Notes: generated by a model from the sequence alone, not told the origin. 46,748 nt of DNA from Defluviitaleaceae bacterium (GCA_009784575.1 WRBK01000003.1:1-46748); one strand, 5' to 3'; numbered from the stretch's first letter, positions 1-9,015 are shown. Numbers and translations: made by a program.

Positions 1-159
1 ACAAGTTCAGAAAACTTCTTGTTCGCTATGAAAAGAAGGATTCAACCTTCATGGGGTTATTAATGTTTGTTTGTGCTTTTATAGCTTTTAGGAAGTGTTA
101 TGTTATTTAGGGATAAGTTCTAAGACCGTTCCTTTTCTTTTGCGAAAGAGGCAGGTGCT

Positions 160-513
160 ATGTCTATTTCGCGCGAGGTCGATAATGATATCGAGCAATA
201 TCGCCCTCATATCACAGGCGGCGATTTATACATATTGGAAGTTGATGGCATAGCTGTATCCATGGCAAAAATTACAAGGCAATCACAAAATGTCGCGGGC
301 ATTGGCTATGTATACACCCCACCCTATCTGCGCGGCAAGGGCTACGCCAGCTCCGTTACAGCACAGATAAGCGAGCTATGCCTAGATGCAGGCAAAAAAT
401 CCTGTGTACTATACACAGACCTAGCAAATCCCACATCGAATAGTATATACCAAAGGATAGGGTATGTTCCGATTTGTGATTCACTAGATATCAAGTTTGA
501 ACACCGAACATAA
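160..513 (+). CDS. GNAT-family acetyltransferase, C-terminal domain only (probably a truncated gene)
   Basis: The 117-residue product has the C-terminal acetyl-CoA-binding half of a GNAT acetyltransferase: the motif YTPPYLRGKGYAS (the Q/RxxGxG/A loop) near residues 52-64, then a segment LYTDLANPTSNSIYQRIGY typical of this group. Relatives known to me are about 250-280 residues with an N-terminal domain that is missing here. The reading frame continues upstream of ATG 160 as far as a stop at 121-123, and the residues read there (ending FAKEAGA) look like family sequence, which suggests that an upstream part has been lost. A GAGG lies 8 bases before the ATG, so a short protein could still be made. 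The 3' end overlaps the convergent regulator gene by 23 bp. The substrate cannot be told. Confidence 0.55.
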   Translation: MSISREVDNDIEQYRPHITGGDLYILEVDGIAVSMAKITRQSQNVAGIGYVYTPPYLRGKGYASSVTAQISELCLDAGKKSCVLYTDLANPTSNSIYQRIGYVPICDSLDIKFEHRT

Positions 514-1756
514 TTCTGGCATAAATATCCCGAGCGGTAGCGGCAATCTCCAAAGGTTTTTTGCCGTTGCCACTCTTTTTGTATTGCTCTTCTAGTTGTT
601 CGCAGAAATCTAGGGCTATAAAATTCTCATGCTTGCTTATCAGTTGAGGTATAGTCACATTCTCTAAGTAGTCCTGCGAACCTACCTCGCGCAATGTTAT
701 GATATGTATTAATCCTGTGAGCATCGTAATATACTTGCTATTGCCATCAATCTTTATGGCTGTCTCTATCACTTCCCTAGCCTCATTTGGGCACTTCATA
801 GCTATAAGACAACGTGCCTTTTGATAATAATTCTCAAACCAATCCGTCCCGCCTTCCCAAAAAAACTCAAAAGAACGATTAAAGTAATTCAGAGCTTGCT
901 CAAGCTCATTTCTCTTTCTATGATATATCCCTAACTGATGCAAAATCATCCCTATATACTTCTTACGCCCCAGTTTGCGCCCTATCGCCTCCGCCCGCAA
1001 AAGTGCCGAATCCAAAATATGCTTTGCACGCGCTGTTTCCCCTATTCTAAGCAAATTTTCCGAAAGTACATGTTCAATAAACACACCTAGTACGCTTAGG
1101 GGGTCATCATTGTGATGCGCTTTGGCTTCATTAAGATACATTATGGCTTGAAATGGACGGTTTAGCATGGCGTAATCCACAGCAATGCTATAATACAAGC
1201 TCGCCAAATGACGGCAATGCTCTTTTAGCACAAGTGCCTTTAATGCGTAATCCAAAGCCAATTCGCCATCATCTCTACGAAAAGCCAAGGTGCTACACCC
1301 GCGATAATAATAGAATCTGCATTCGCCATTCATACTGTCAAGAGATTTTCCCAATTCATCAAGCATCTTTGAACCTTCATCAAAGTTCCCCTTCGTTAGC
1401 TCTAACCCCGCCGCAAATATATCATATAGCATTATCAAATCCTTTTCATATGGTAATTTTCGTATCACAGCTAGCTCACAGCTCAAGTCATGAGCATCAT
1501 CCATGCGCCGTTCTATCATTAGTTTCGCCCACACAAATAGCCGCTCATGAAATACCACCGTTTCAGCATCTATTAGTGGGGCATTTTCTATACCCATAGC
1601 TGCCTTTATGTCGCGTAGCATATCCGCGCTACATTCTGCCATGCCACGCTCTATGCGGCTTATAGTAGCAACGCTGCAACCAAGCTCATGAGCAATATTT
1701 TCTTGCGACAAACCTTGATGCCGCCTTATTTCCTTGATTTTCTCGCCTAGGTGCAT
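491..1756 (-). CDS. XRE-family HTH regulator with TPR-like C-terminal domain
   Basis: The product is 421 residues. Residues about 3-60 form an XRE helix-turn-helix (LGEKIKEIRRHQGLSQENIA, then CSVATISRIERG). The remainder is a long helical region that reads as tetratricopeptide-like repeats, as in Rgg/PlcR-type regulators that bind peptides. I chose the ATG at 1756 because a GGAGGTG sits 6 to 7 bases upstream; an in-frame start at 1819 would add 21 unrelated residues and overlap the promoter. The gene is divergent from an ABC-2 exporter operon, with the two promoters only about 20 bp apart, so regulation of that exporter is a reasonable inference. The ligand is unknown. Confidence 0.85.
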   Translation of the reverse strand: MHLGEKIKEIRRHQGLSQENIAHELGCSVATISRIERGMAECSADMLRDIKAAMGIENAPLIDAETVVFHERLFVWAKLMIERRMDDAHDLSCELAVIRKLPYEKDLIMLYDIFAAGLELTKGNFDEGSKMLDELGKSLDSMNGECRFYYYRGCSTLAFRRDDGELALDYALKALVLKEHCRHLASLYYSIAVDYAMLNRPFQAIMYLNEAKAHHNDDPLSVLGVFIEHVLSENLLRIGETARAKHILDSALLRAEAIGRKLGRKKYIGMILHQLGIYHRKRNELEQALNYFNRSFEFFWEGGTDWFENYYQKARCLIAMKCPNEAREVIETAIKIDGNSKYITMLTGLIHIITLREVGSQDYLENVTIPQLISKHENFIALDFCEQLEEQYKKSGNGKKPLEIAATARDIYARIMFGVQT

Positions 1757-1790
1757 ATATGCCACCTCCAGATTTTCAGCTTGTCTATGA

Positions 1791-1819
1791 ATTGTACACA
1801 AAATAACTGTAAAAGTCAA
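1791..1819 (-). promoter_or_regulatory. SigA-type promoter for the XRE/TPR regulator
   Basis: On the minus strand TTGACT (1819-1814) and TACAAT (1796-1791) are separated by exactly 17 bases. It lies 35 bp upstream of the chosen start at 1756, which also supports that start. It is back to back with the exporter promoter. Confidence 0.7.
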
Positions 1820-1840
1820 TCATTGTGAAAAATCCGCTTA

Positions 1841-1869
1841 TTGACTGGTGTTTGTAGTTTGAATAAAAT
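1841..1869 (+). promoter_or_regulatory. SigA-type promoter for the ABC exporter operon
   Basis: TTGACT (1841-1846) and TAAAAT (1864-1869) are separated by 17 bases, 25 bp before the ABC ATPase start. Its -35 element is 21 bp from the -35 element of the divergent regulator, so one operator could control both. Confidence 0.7.
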
Positions 1870-1893
1870 TATTCAAAAGGGAGGGTATAAAAT

Positions 1894-2700
1894 ATGTCAG
1901 AATATGTAATAGAAGTAAAAGACCTTACGCGTGACTTTGTGATGGGCAACGGGTTGTTCAATAGAAAGAAAAAGACAGTTCATGCCGTGCGCGGCATTAG
2001 CTTTAATGTCAAAAAGGGTGAAATATTTGGGCTTCTGGGACAAAATGGCGCGGGCAAAACAACTACGATAAAGATGTTGATAACTATGTTAGCACCTACA
2101 AGCGGCACATGCAAGGTGCTGGGTTACGACACTTTCGGGCAGGAAAAGCATATCCGCAACCGCATAAACTTTATTTTTGGCGGCGAATATGGCTTGTACC
2201 GAAGGCTTTCCGCGCGGGATAATCTAAAATATTTTGCTAATTTGTATAAAATTACGCCAAAGGTGCGCGATGAGCGCGTAGAGCAACTCTTGGAACTTGT
2301 TGACCTAAAAGACCGCGCAGATACGCGTGTAGAGACCTTTTCCAAGGGCATGACACAGCGCGTACAGATAGCGCGGGGACTGATAAACAATCCCGAGGTA
2401 CTTTTTATGGATGAGCCTACAATAGGGCTAGACCCTGTGGGTTCGGAAATGTTACGCAAAACCATTGTAAAGATAAATAACCAAGGCACGACAGTTTTAC
2501 TAACCACCCACAATATGTACGAAGCAGACGAGCTTTGCGGGCGCATAGCTATCATAAAAGAAGGCGAGTTTCTTACATTGGACACGCCAGCAAATATCAA
2601 ATCGCGCCTAACGCCTCGCGCCGCAAAACCTGTAACCCACGAAGAAATCACACTAGAGGATGCATACATACAGCTTGTTAAAGGTGGTGATATGGCATGA
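1894..2700 (+). CDS. ABC-2 type transporter, ATP-binding protein
   Basis: A 268-residue ATPase with every core motif: Walker A GQNGAGKTT near residues 49-57, the signature FSKGMTQRVQIARGL (an SKGM variant of LSGGQ), Walker B VLFMDEPTIGLDP, and the switch histidine in TTHNM. It would power export through the two membrane proteins encoded directly downstream. A GGGAGGG ribosome site precedes the ATG. The stop overlaps the next start as ATGA, so the genes are translationally coupled. The exported substrate cannot be read from the sequence; relatives export drugs, peptides or lipids. Confidence 0.93.
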   Translation: MSEYVIEVKDLTRDFVMGNGLFNRKKKTVHAVRGISFNVKKGEIFGLLGQNGAGKTTTIKMLITMLAPTSGTCKVLGYDTFGQEKHIRNRINFIFGGEYGLYRRLSARDNLKYFANLYKITPKVRDERVEQLLELVDLKDRADTRVETFSKGMTQRVQIARGLINNPEVLFMDEPTIGLDPVGSEMLRKTIVKINNQGTTVLLTTHNMYEADELCGRIAIIKEGEFLTLDTPANIKSRLTPRAAKPVTHEEITLEDAYIQLVKGGDMA

Positions 2701-3473
2701 GGTCTTCCAATGTCATATTAACATCAATGAGCGTACAAATGAAGCAAACCTTCTCGCGCAATATGTTTAAATTTTGTATGCTTATAGCACCCTTTTTCAC
2801 TACAGTGATACTTGGCGAGATGTATCGCCATTCCACCGCTGATAATTTCGTGGCATATGTTGTGCTAGGTAGCGGGCTATGGAATCTTTGGAACAGCATT
2901 GCCTTTTCATCAGCAGGCGATATTAACCGTGAACGATTCACCAATACGCTCTCCATAATTTTTTCTGCGCCAGCAGATTTTCGGCTAATATTGCTTGGGA
3001 AAATATTTGGCAATACGATACTTTCCATGGGCAGCTTTTTTCTTAGTGTTGCTTTTGCTATCGCGCTATACCGCCCACCGATCTATGTAAATAATTGGTC
3101 ATTGCTGATAGGAGCATTGATTCTCACAATCACAGCATTCATCATCATGTCCATATTCATAGCCTACTTGCTTACGCTCTCCCGCAAAACCGCAGTATAT
3201 ATGAACTGCTTAGAAATTCCCTTTGCGCTAATATGTGGCTTTGTTTTTCCCATAGAAAATCTACCTGTAGGTGTGCAAGCCATCTCTTGGATTTTCCCGC
3301 CTACATGGGCAGTGCGATTATTGCGCTATTCGGTTACAGATGTGCCATATGGCTTCTGGGAAAATTTTGTACCACTAATAATAACAATGTTGGCTTTTGC
3401 GCTATTAGCGGCATGGCTGTATAGAATAATTTTTAAGCAGACAAAGGTGCTTGGCACATTGGACATGGCATAG
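2697..3473 (+). CDS. ABC-2 type transporter permease (first)
   Basis: A 258-residue integral membrane protein with about six hydrophobic segments and the ABC-2 permease pattern, including a conserved stretch near residues 175-200 (FPIENLPVGVQAISWIFPPT) that matches the P-x-x-x-x-P loop of this family. It starts within the stop codon of the ATPase gene and is followed 12 bp later by a second permease of similar length, so the transporter is probably a heterodimer of two permeases with an ATPase dimer. Confidence 0.88.
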   Translation: MRSSNVILTSMSVQMKQTFSRNMFKFCMLIAPFFTTVILGEMYRHSTADNFVAYVVLGSGLWNLWNSIAFSSAGDINRERFTNTLSIIFSAPADFRLILLGKIFGNTILSMGSFFLSVAFAIALYRPPIYVNNWSLLIGALILTITAFIIMSIFIAYLLTLSRKTAVYMNCLEIPFALICGFVFPIENLPVGVQAISWIFPPTWAVRLLRYSVTDVPYGFWENFVPLIITMLAFALLAAWLYRIIFKQTKVLGTLDMA

Positions 3474-3485
3474 GAGGTAGTTTAA

Positions 3486-4271
3486 ATGATAAGAAGGTTT
3501 TGTTCACAGGTATGGTTGGGTGCTAAGAGGCGACAGGGCGGTCTTGGTCCTGCCGAATTTTTGATATATAGGGTTGGCTTATCCATCACAACATTATTGT
3601 TATATGTATTGATAGCACAGCATGTCACAGGCGGCGAGATAGACCTCACGGCTTGGGTTATTGGCAATGCTTTTGCATTGTGCATTTACCAATGTGTTTT
3701 CAATATAGGAGGCACATTTGAAGCCGACCGCTTCTTTGGGGTGCTAAAAATAATTGTTGTGTCACCTACAAGCAAAATGGCAGTGATAATGCACAATGCC
3801 GCATATGCTCTATTAACAAGCTCGCTTACTATTATTTTTGCATTTATTGCTGGTGGTTTAATTTTTGGTGTATCCTTCGGAGATTTGCATATAGGCATGT
3901 TCGTATTAGCCATCCTAGTAGCATCTTTTGCTTGCACAGGCCTTGGGCTATTGTTCGCCGCTTTCGCACTAATCACCGACAGCATGTACCTTATGCTTAA
4001 CGCCCTAGCCATGATATTAATAATCTTTTCTGGCGCAAACTTTCCCATTGCGCAAATGCCTGTGTTTGCGCAATGGATAGCAAATGCCTTTCCGCTTTAT
4101 CGTTCTGTGGCCGCGGGAAATATGGCAATGGGTGGCAGTTTTTCGGGCGAATTTGCCAATCTGCTTATCGGGGAAGTCATGCTTGGTATAACATTTTATC
4201 TGATAGCCTTCGCCCTAATCAAAATCATTGAGCGCATATCTATCAGAAAAGCCACGCTAGAAATGTTTTAA
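3486..4271 (+). CDS. ABC-2 type transporter permease (second)
   Basis: A 261-residue membrane protein with six predicted hydrophobic segments. It has the same organisation as the preceding gene, including the motif FPIAQMPVFAQWIANAFPLY near the last third. An AGGAGG ribosome site lies 7 bases upstream of the ATG. It is the last gene of the exporter operon and its stop overlaps the convergent flavoprotein gene by 4 bp. Confidence 0.87.
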   Translation: MIRRFCSQVWLGAKRRQGGLGPAEFLIYRVGLSITTLLLYVLIAQHVTGGEIDLTAWVIGNAFALCIYQCVFNIGGTFEADRFFGVLKIIVVSPTSKMAVIMHNAAYALLTSSLTIIFAFIAGGLIFGVSFGDLHIGMFVLAILVASFACTGLGLLFAAFALITDSMYLMLNALAMILIIFSGANFPIAQMPVFAQWIANAFPLYRSVAAGNMAMGGSFSGEFANLLIGEVMLGITFYLIAFALIKIIERISIRKATLEMF

Positions 4272-4699
4272 AACTCAACAATCCCACGTTTTACGCCATA
4301 GTCCACAACGACTATAGCCTCTTTTATGTGGATTTCAAATACGGTCATTGTATGACCATATTTGTCATAAGCTTCCTCATATTCAGACACTTTTGCCACA
4401 AATAAATGTTTTAGTTCATCAAATGCATGTTTACTTCTACACACAGTTGCGTTATTCGAACGTACATTGGCTATAGTTTTACCTATCGGTGCTGTAGTAA
4501 ATGCCACATTGGCATTTTGTGCTATATCCGACACTTTTTTGCTATTCATATTATTTGTTTGAAAATAAATAACACCTGAGCGAGCCTCATCGTAGCAAAT
4601 GCTTACAATCCGTACATTCGGTATGCCATCTATCGATGTCGCTAGGGCAATTTCGCTGGTTTTATCAAGAATATCATAAAATGCCTTTTTGTAGTCCAT
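4268..4699 (-). CDS. Pyridoxamine 5'-phosphate oxidase-like flavin-binding protein
   Basis: A 143-residue protein of the split-barrel FMN-binding type. The N-terminal segment EIALATSIDGIPNVRIVS and the following IYFQTNNMNSKKVSDI are characteristic of the PPOX-like/general stress protein 26 group. It is much shorter than true PdxH and lacks its PLP-site C-terminus, so a role in vitamin B6 synthesis is unlikely; a flavin- or F420-type reductase or a heme-related function are the usual alternatives. The gene begins inside the upstream acetyltransferase gene (26-bp overlap), which indicates coupled translation. The exact substrate is unknown. Confidence 0.8.
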   Translation of the reverse strand: MDYKKAFYDILDKTSEIALATSIDGIPNVRIVSICYDEARSGVIYFQTNNMNSKKVSDIAQNANVAFTTAPIGKTIANVRSNNATVCRSKHAFDELKHLFVAKVSEYEEAYDKYGHTMTVFEIHIKEAIVVVDYGVKRGIVEF

Positions 4700-5180
4700 C
4701 CTTGCTAATCATCCTTTCAAAATCATCTTGCGACAAGCGATATGTGGTCCATTCATCCATTTGCTCTGCGCCTAGTTTTAAATAAAACTCTATGCTAGGC
4801 GTGTTCCAATCTAGGCATGTCCATTCCATGCGTCCATAGCCGCGCTCTTTTGCTATTTCCACAAGCCTCATAAGCATCGCTTTTCCTATGCCTTGTCCTC
4901 TATATTCGGGCATGACATACAAATCCTCCAAATACAATCCCGCGCGACCAACAAAGGTGGAAAAGTTTTGGCAATATACCGCAAATCCCACCTCTTTACC
5001 ATCCACCATAGGAAAAATAACCCAGGCAGATTGTTTATCAAAAATCCACTCTTCTAGTGTCGCCACAGTTGCAACCACTTTATCTTCCAGCTTTTCATAT
5101 CGCGCTATACCTTTGATAAAATCAAGAATCAGGGCGCAATCGTCTCGTGTTGCCTCTCGAAATGCTAGTTTTTCAATCAT
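4674..5180 (-). CDS. GNAT-family N-acetyltransferase, diamine/spermidine acetyltransferase-like
   Basis: A 168-residue complete GNAT protein. The acetyl-CoA loop is PEYRGQGIGKAML near residues 91-103, preceded by the beta4 segment LYLEDLYVMP and followed by the WTCLDWNTPSIEFYLKLGAE motif that is typical of the SSAT (SAT1/SAT2) type of polyamine or thialysine acetyltransferases. The family resemblance suggests a small amine as substrate, which is inference. It sits 18 bp downstream of rtcB and overlaps the PPOX-like gene, in what seems to be one minus-strand operon. Confidence 0.85.
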   Translation of the reverse strand: MIEKLAFREATRDDCALILDFIKGIARYEKLEDKVVATVATLEEWIFDKQSAWVIFPMVDGKEVGFAVYCQNFSTFVGRAGLYLEDLYVMPEYRGQGIGKAMLMRLVEIAKERGYGRMEWTCLDWNTPSIEFYLKLGAEQMDEWTTYRLSQDDFERMISKDGLQKGIL

Positions 5181-5198
5181 TTACACGCATCCTCTCCA

Positions 5199-6347
5199 TC
5201 ATGCCTTAATAACCCCAAGCGGCGTTAGCTCCACCTTTATTTTCACCAAGTCCTTTTGTTCTTCCATCACAATATCAATATCTTTATAAGCACTAGCCGC
5301 CTCGTCTAGGTCATTTTTATTGCGCATACCATGCACCACGCCCGCATCGTCAAGGCGGCGGATTTCATCCTCAAGCGATAACGAACGCTGCGCCTGTTTG
5401 CGCCCCATAACGCGTCCCGCACCATGGCTGCATGACTCAAAGCTCTCAGGATTGCCAAGCCCAGTTACTATATACGACTTTGTGCCTTGCGAACCAGGTA
5501 TAATACCTGTCTCCCCTACCCTAGCAGATGTTGCGCCCTTACGATGAACCCAAACATCCTTGCCAAAATGATGCTCATGCCGCGCATAATTATGATGTAT
5601 GTTGTAGCTATCCTCCACCACAAAGCCCTGCATAATCTCACCAAAAGCCTCATCTATTGCTTTTGCTATATAGTCCCTATTGATTTTTGAAAACCTCTGG
5701 CAATACTCCATTTCTGTCACATATTGTTGACCCTCTTTCGTGTCCATGGGCAAGTATGCCAAATCCCATGCGCGTGGCACATCTGTTTTCCATTTGGCAT
5801 TAAGCTCTTTTGCCAGCGCATTATAATGGCCGCATACTTTTTTACCAATATTACGGCTGCCTGTGTGTATCATATACCATATTTTGCCATCATCGCCGCG
5901 CTGTATCTCAATAAAGTGGTTGCCCCCACCTAGCGTACCCGCTTGATGCCTAGCACTTTTATGCTCCTGCTGAACAATGGGTGCATCCTTAGGTGCATCC
6001 TCAATATCCACGGGTGTTTTGCGATGATTAAAGCCAAGCGGCACAACCTTTCGTATCAGCCCCATTATTTGCTTTATCTCATCTCTGCTAATATCCGTCA
6101 ATGATGTACGGCAAGCCATCATGCCGCAGCCGATGTCCACGCCTACAGCATTCGGCACAATGGTATCTATAGCCGCAAGCACACCGCCAATGGGCATACC
6201 AAAGCCCTGATGTGTGTCGGGCATAAGGGCTATATGTTTATGCGCAAAAGGTAAGCGGGCAATGTTAAATGCCTGCTCCAATGCGCCCTCTTCTGGCTCA
6301 TTGCACCAGCATTTTATTGGTAGCCCTTCGGTTTTAATAATTTTCAT
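5199..6347 (-). CDS. rtcB: RtcB-type RNA-splicing ligase
   Basis: A 382-residue RtcB protein, the short bacterial form. RtcB joins 2',3'-cyclic phosphate and 5'-OH RNA ends using GTP and manganese. Visible motifs include MPDTHQGFGMPIGG (42-55), the metal-site DIGCG (71-75, with D71 and C74), GGGNHFIEI (140-148, H144), HTGSR (161-165), the H252/H257 region, and SCSHGAGR (306-313) whose H308 matches the guanylylated histidine of characterised RtcB enzymes. All catalytic positions seem intact. A GGGAGTG site precedes the ATG. It lies 16 bp after the DUF554 gene and 18 bp before a GNAT gene; no archease or RtcR is nearby. Confidence 0.93.
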   Translation of the reverse strand: MKIIKTEGLPIKCWCNEPEEGALEQAFNIARLPFAHKHIALMPDTHQGFGMPIGGVLAAIDTIVPNAVGVDIGCGMMACRTSLTDISRDEIKQIMGLIRKVVPLGFNHRKTPVDIEDAPKDAPIVQQEHKSARHQAGTLGGGNHFIEIQRGDDGKIWYMIHTGSRNIGKKVCGHYNALAKELNAKWKTDVPRAWDLAYLPMDTKEGQQYVTEMEYCQRFSKINRDYIAKAIDEAFGEIMQGFVVEDSYNIHHNYARHEHHFGKDVWVHRKGATSARVGETGIIPGSQGTKSYIVTGLGNPESFESCSHGAGRVMGRKQAQRSLSLEDEIRRLDDAGVVHGMRNKNDLDEAASAYKDIDIVMEEQKDLVKIKVELTPLGVIKA

Positions 6348-6363
6348 GTCTATGCACTCCCAT

Positions 6364-7068
6364 CTACGTCAAAAATACATAATAATAAGCCACCGCAAAC
6401 ACAAGCCCAGGCAACAAATTCGCTATCTTTATCTTATTTTTCATATCCAAAGCCATATTAACCCCAAGTCCAAGTATCATCACACCACCTGCAGCCGAAA
6501 CCTGTGTTATAAGCGAATCTGTAAACACCTCTTGAAAAAATCCTGCAAAAAGCTCTATGGAGCCTTGATAGAAAAAAACAGCAACAGCCGAAAAAAGCAC
6601 ACCAAATCCTAGGGATGATGCAAACATCATTGCGGCAACAGCATCTATAATGGATTTTGTGATGATGATGCTTTGGTCATCACGCAAACCACTGTCTATA
6701 GAACCCACAATAGCCATGGCTCCCACGCAAAACAGCAATGATGCCGTAACAAAGCCCTGCGCAAAGGTGCTACCTTCGCCATCTTGCTTTAGCTTGCCCT
6801 GTACCCATATACCTAGCTTATTAAGCCCATCTTCTATGCGCAAAAGCTCGCCGACGAACGTGCCAAATGCAAGCGAAACCACAAGCAGCATAATATCGCC
6901 GCCTATGGCACTAGATATACCAATAATACATACACAAAGCCCGAGTACACGCAACAAGCTTTGCGAATATTTGTCTGCAATGCGCCCTTTTAGCAATAGC
7001 CCTATGCCGCCGCCAATAAGTATAGCCGCACCATTTATCAAAGCACCAGTAATAATAATCGTCCTCAA
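6364..7068 (-). CDS. DUF554-family membrane protein
   Basis: A 234-residue, strongly hydrophobic protein with about seven membrane segments. The N-terminus (TGALINGAAILIGGGIGLLL) and the segment VGAMAIVGSIDSGLRDD are the hallmarks of the DUF554 family (YdfK/YqgA type), whose function is not known. The first in-frame start is a TTG at 7068 following AGAGGGG at rather short spacing; an in-frame stop lies just upstream, so no longer form is possible. It is probably the first gene of the operon with rtcB and the two small enzymes. Confidence 0.85.
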   Translation of the reverse strand: MRTIIITGALINGAAILIGGGIGLLLKGRIADKYSQSLLRVLGLCVCIIGISSAIGGDIMLLVVSLAFGTFVGELLRIEDGLNKLGIWVQGKLKQDGEGSTFAQGFVTASLLFCVGAMAIVGSIDSGLRDDQSIIITKSIIDAVAAMMFASSLGFGVLFSAVAVFFYQGSIELFAGFFQEVFTDSLITQVSAAGGVMILGLGVNMALDMKNKIKIANLLPGLVFAVAYYYVFLT

Positions 7069-7112
7069 CCCCTCTGTCTATAGCAAGCGACAATGAAAAA
7101 CATCGAAGCAAG

Positions 7113-7173
7113 CCGAAACAACCAGTACACCAAGGGTGTTTCGGCGCAGATGAAACGATTTTGAATGTCGTTT
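7113..7173. other. Two consecutive hairpins in the intergenic region
   Basis: Bases 7113-7144 form a stem of CCGAAACA with TGTTTCGG, extended by CC/GG across a single mismatch. Bases 7153-7173 form a second stem AAACGA/TCGTTT with a 9-base loop. Neither is followed by a run of T on either strand. They lie between the divergent DUF554 and DUF6485-like genes and could be a 5' untranslated structure for the DUF554 operon. No known riboswitch pattern was recognised. Confidence 0.4.
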
Positions 7174-7206
7174 GCGATATTTCGATTATCTCATATTTTA
7201 ATGAGC

Positions 7207-7235
7207 TTGGCAACATCAAACATTCGTGGTAAAAT
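7207..7235 (+). promoter_or_regulatory. Probable promoter of the DUF6485-glpK unit
   Basis: TTGGCA (7207-7212) and TAAAAT (7230-7235) are spaced by 17 bases and lie 31 bp before the ATG at 7266. No cre box or GlpP antiterminator site was seen. Confidence 0.55.
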
Positions 7236-7265
7236 AAAGTTAATATTATTTTGGAGGTTATACAT

Positions 7266-7487
7266 ATGTCATGCGAATCCTTTTGTACCTGCACATATTT
7301 TGAATGCCCAGAACATCCTCAAAAACATGAGGGCAGTTGTACGCCATGTATAGAAAAAAATCTACGAGAACATGAGATTCCTGCTTGCTTTTGGAACAAA
7401 ATAGGAGATACAGAATTAGCAAAGAGCGACTATATCTTCATGAAATTTGCCGAAAAAGTATTTGAGGTCGAGGGAGGCAAAAGCTAA
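7266..7487 (+). CDS. Small Cys-rich protein, DUF6485-like
   Basis: A 73-residue protein with a Cys-dense N-terminal half: cysteines follow a pattern CxxxCxCxxxxCPxH...CxxC, ending with IPACFW. This resembles the uncharacterised DUF6485 family of small putative metal-binding proteins in clostridia. I chose ATG 7266 over 7251 because GGAGG lies 9 bases upstream of it and would overlap the earlier start. Its stop overlaps the glpK start by one base (TAATG), so the two are translationally coupled. A zinc or iron-sulfur site is an inference from the cysteines. Confidence 0.75.
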   Translation: MSCESFCTCTYFECPEHPQKHEGSCTPCIEKNLREHEIPACFWNKIGDTELAKSDYIFMKFAEKVFEVEGGKS

Positions 7488-8965
7488 TGGCGCGGTATTT
7501 AATGTCGCTTGATGCAGGAACGACAAGCTCTCGATGTATTATCTTTGATTTTAATGGTAATAAAATTGCCATGGCACAAAAAGAGCATAAGCAGATTTTC
7601 CCTAATCCAAGTTTGGTTGAACATGACCCCATGGAGATTTGGGAGAATCAGCTTGATGTAGTTAAAAAAGCTTTGTATAATGCAAAACTATCAGCATCTG
7701 ACATAGCTACCATAGGTATAACAAATCAGCGCGAAACTGTTATTGTATGGGATAAAAGCACAGGCAAACCCATATATAATGCCATTGTATGGCAATGCCG
7801 CCGCACAGCAGATTTTTGTGATGCCCTCAAGCAAGAGGGTTATGATACCACAATACGAGAAAAGACAGGCTTGACCACAGATGCTTATTTCTCCGGAACA
7901 AAGCTAAGGTGGCTTTTGGAGAATATTGATGGCGCGAAAGAGGCGGCAAGCCGCGGTGATTTGCTCTTTGGCACTGTGGACACATGGCTCTTATGGCAAC
8001 TTACAAAGGGGGCTGTGTTTGCGACCGATTACAGCAATGCATCCCGCACCATGCTATATAATATCCACGAACTAAAATGGGATGATGAAATCCTAGCAGA
8101 GTTTAATATTCCAAAATGCATATTGCCCGAAGTATTGCCTAGTGCGCATATATTCGGTCATGCCCATGCAGATTTTTTTGGCGCAGAAATACCAATTAGT
8201 GGCATAGCAGGCGACCAACAAGCCGCCCTTTTTGGACAAGGATGCTTTGAGCTTGGCATGGTAAAAAATACATATGGCACAGGATGCTTTATGCTGATGA
8301 ACACAGGGAATGCCGCAGAATCTAAAAATGGCTTGCTAACAACGATTGCATGGGGCATTGGTGATAATATCGAATATGCCCTTGAGGGTTCTGTTTTCGT
8401 CGCTGGCTCTGTGGTGCAATGGCTACGCGATTCTTTGGGGCTTATCAAAACTGCCTCCGAAACCTGCGGGCTTGCAAAGTCGGTAGATGATACGGGCGGC
8501 ATATATATTGTCCCTGCTTTCACTGGTCTTGGTGCGCCGCATTGGCTTAGCCATGCCCGCGGCATAATAAGCGGCATTACCCATGCCACGCGCAAGGAAC
8601 ATATTGTGCGGGCTGCTTTGGAGGCCATTGCATACCAAAGCCATGATGTTATTTCTGCAATGGTAGCCGATACAGGTATCAGCCTTACAGAAATCCGCGT
8701 AGATGGCGGCGCAAGCGCAAATGACTTTCTTATGCAGTTTCAGGCGGATATTTCGGGTGTTGCCGTGCGCCGTCCACAGCAAATAGAAAGCACGGCACTA
8801 GGCGCGGCATTACTAGCAGGGCTAGGAATCGGTCTTTTTGAAAATAAAGATGAAGTCGCCAAAAAAATATGTCATGGCTCAATCTTTACTCCCCACATGG
8901 ATAGCGCTATGAAAGCGCAGCTTTTAGATGGTTGGAATATGACAATTAATGCCATGATTTTTTAG
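7487..8965 (+). CDS. glpK: Glycerol kinase
   Basis: A 492-residue FGGY-family kinase that phosphorylates glycerol to glycerol 3-phosphate. It has the N-terminal phosphate loop LDAGTTSSR (8-16), the glycerol-site residues around ITNQRET (78-84) and WQCRR (102-106), the [11 protein letters not shown] region (241-251), and the C-terminal phosphate/adenosine segment [17 protein letters not shown]. Length fits the family (about 500). At the position where Gram-positive enzymes usually carry the histidine phosphorylated by the PTS (within HFYG), this protein reads DFFG (D229), as judged by my recollection of the Enterococcus sequence. No glpF, glpD or glpO is adjacent. Confidence 0.95.
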   Translation: MARYLMSLDAGTTSSRCIIFDFNGNKIAMAQKEHKQIFPNPSLVEHDPMEIWENQLDVVKKALYNAKLSASDIATIGITNQRETVIVWDKSTGKPIYNAIVWQCRRTADFCDALKQEGYDTTIREKTGLTTDAYFSGTKLRWLLENIDGAKEAASRGDLLFGTVDTWLLWQLTKGAVFATDYSNASRTMLYNIHELKWDDEILAEFNIPKCILPEVLPSAHIFGHAHADFFGAEIPISGIAGDQQAALFGQGCFELGMVKNTYGTGCFMLMNTGNAAESKNGLLTTIAWGIGDNIEYALEGSVFVAGSVVQWLRDSLGLIKTASETCGLAKSVDDTGGIYIVPAFTGLGAPHWLSHARGIISGITHATRKEHIVRAALEAIAYQSHDVISAMVADTGISLTEIRVDGGASANDFLMQFQADISGVAVRRPQQIESTALGAALLAGLGIGLFENKDEVAKKICHGSIFTPHMDSAMKAQLLDGWNMTINAMIF

Positions 8966-9015
8966 ATTTTATATGGAAATCCTATGTTCATCATGATATA
9001 ATAGGAGATGAGCAT

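Noticed and set aside
1-159. Riboswitch or T-box before the first gene
   Set aside because: Only short hairpins (ACAAG/CTTGT and GAAGG/CCTTC) were seen; no conserved T-box or riboswitch core sequence.
1153-1599. Plus-strand reading frame opposite the XRE regulator
   Set aside because: It lies wholly inside a well-supported gene on the other strand, has no ribosome site and its translation has no family features.
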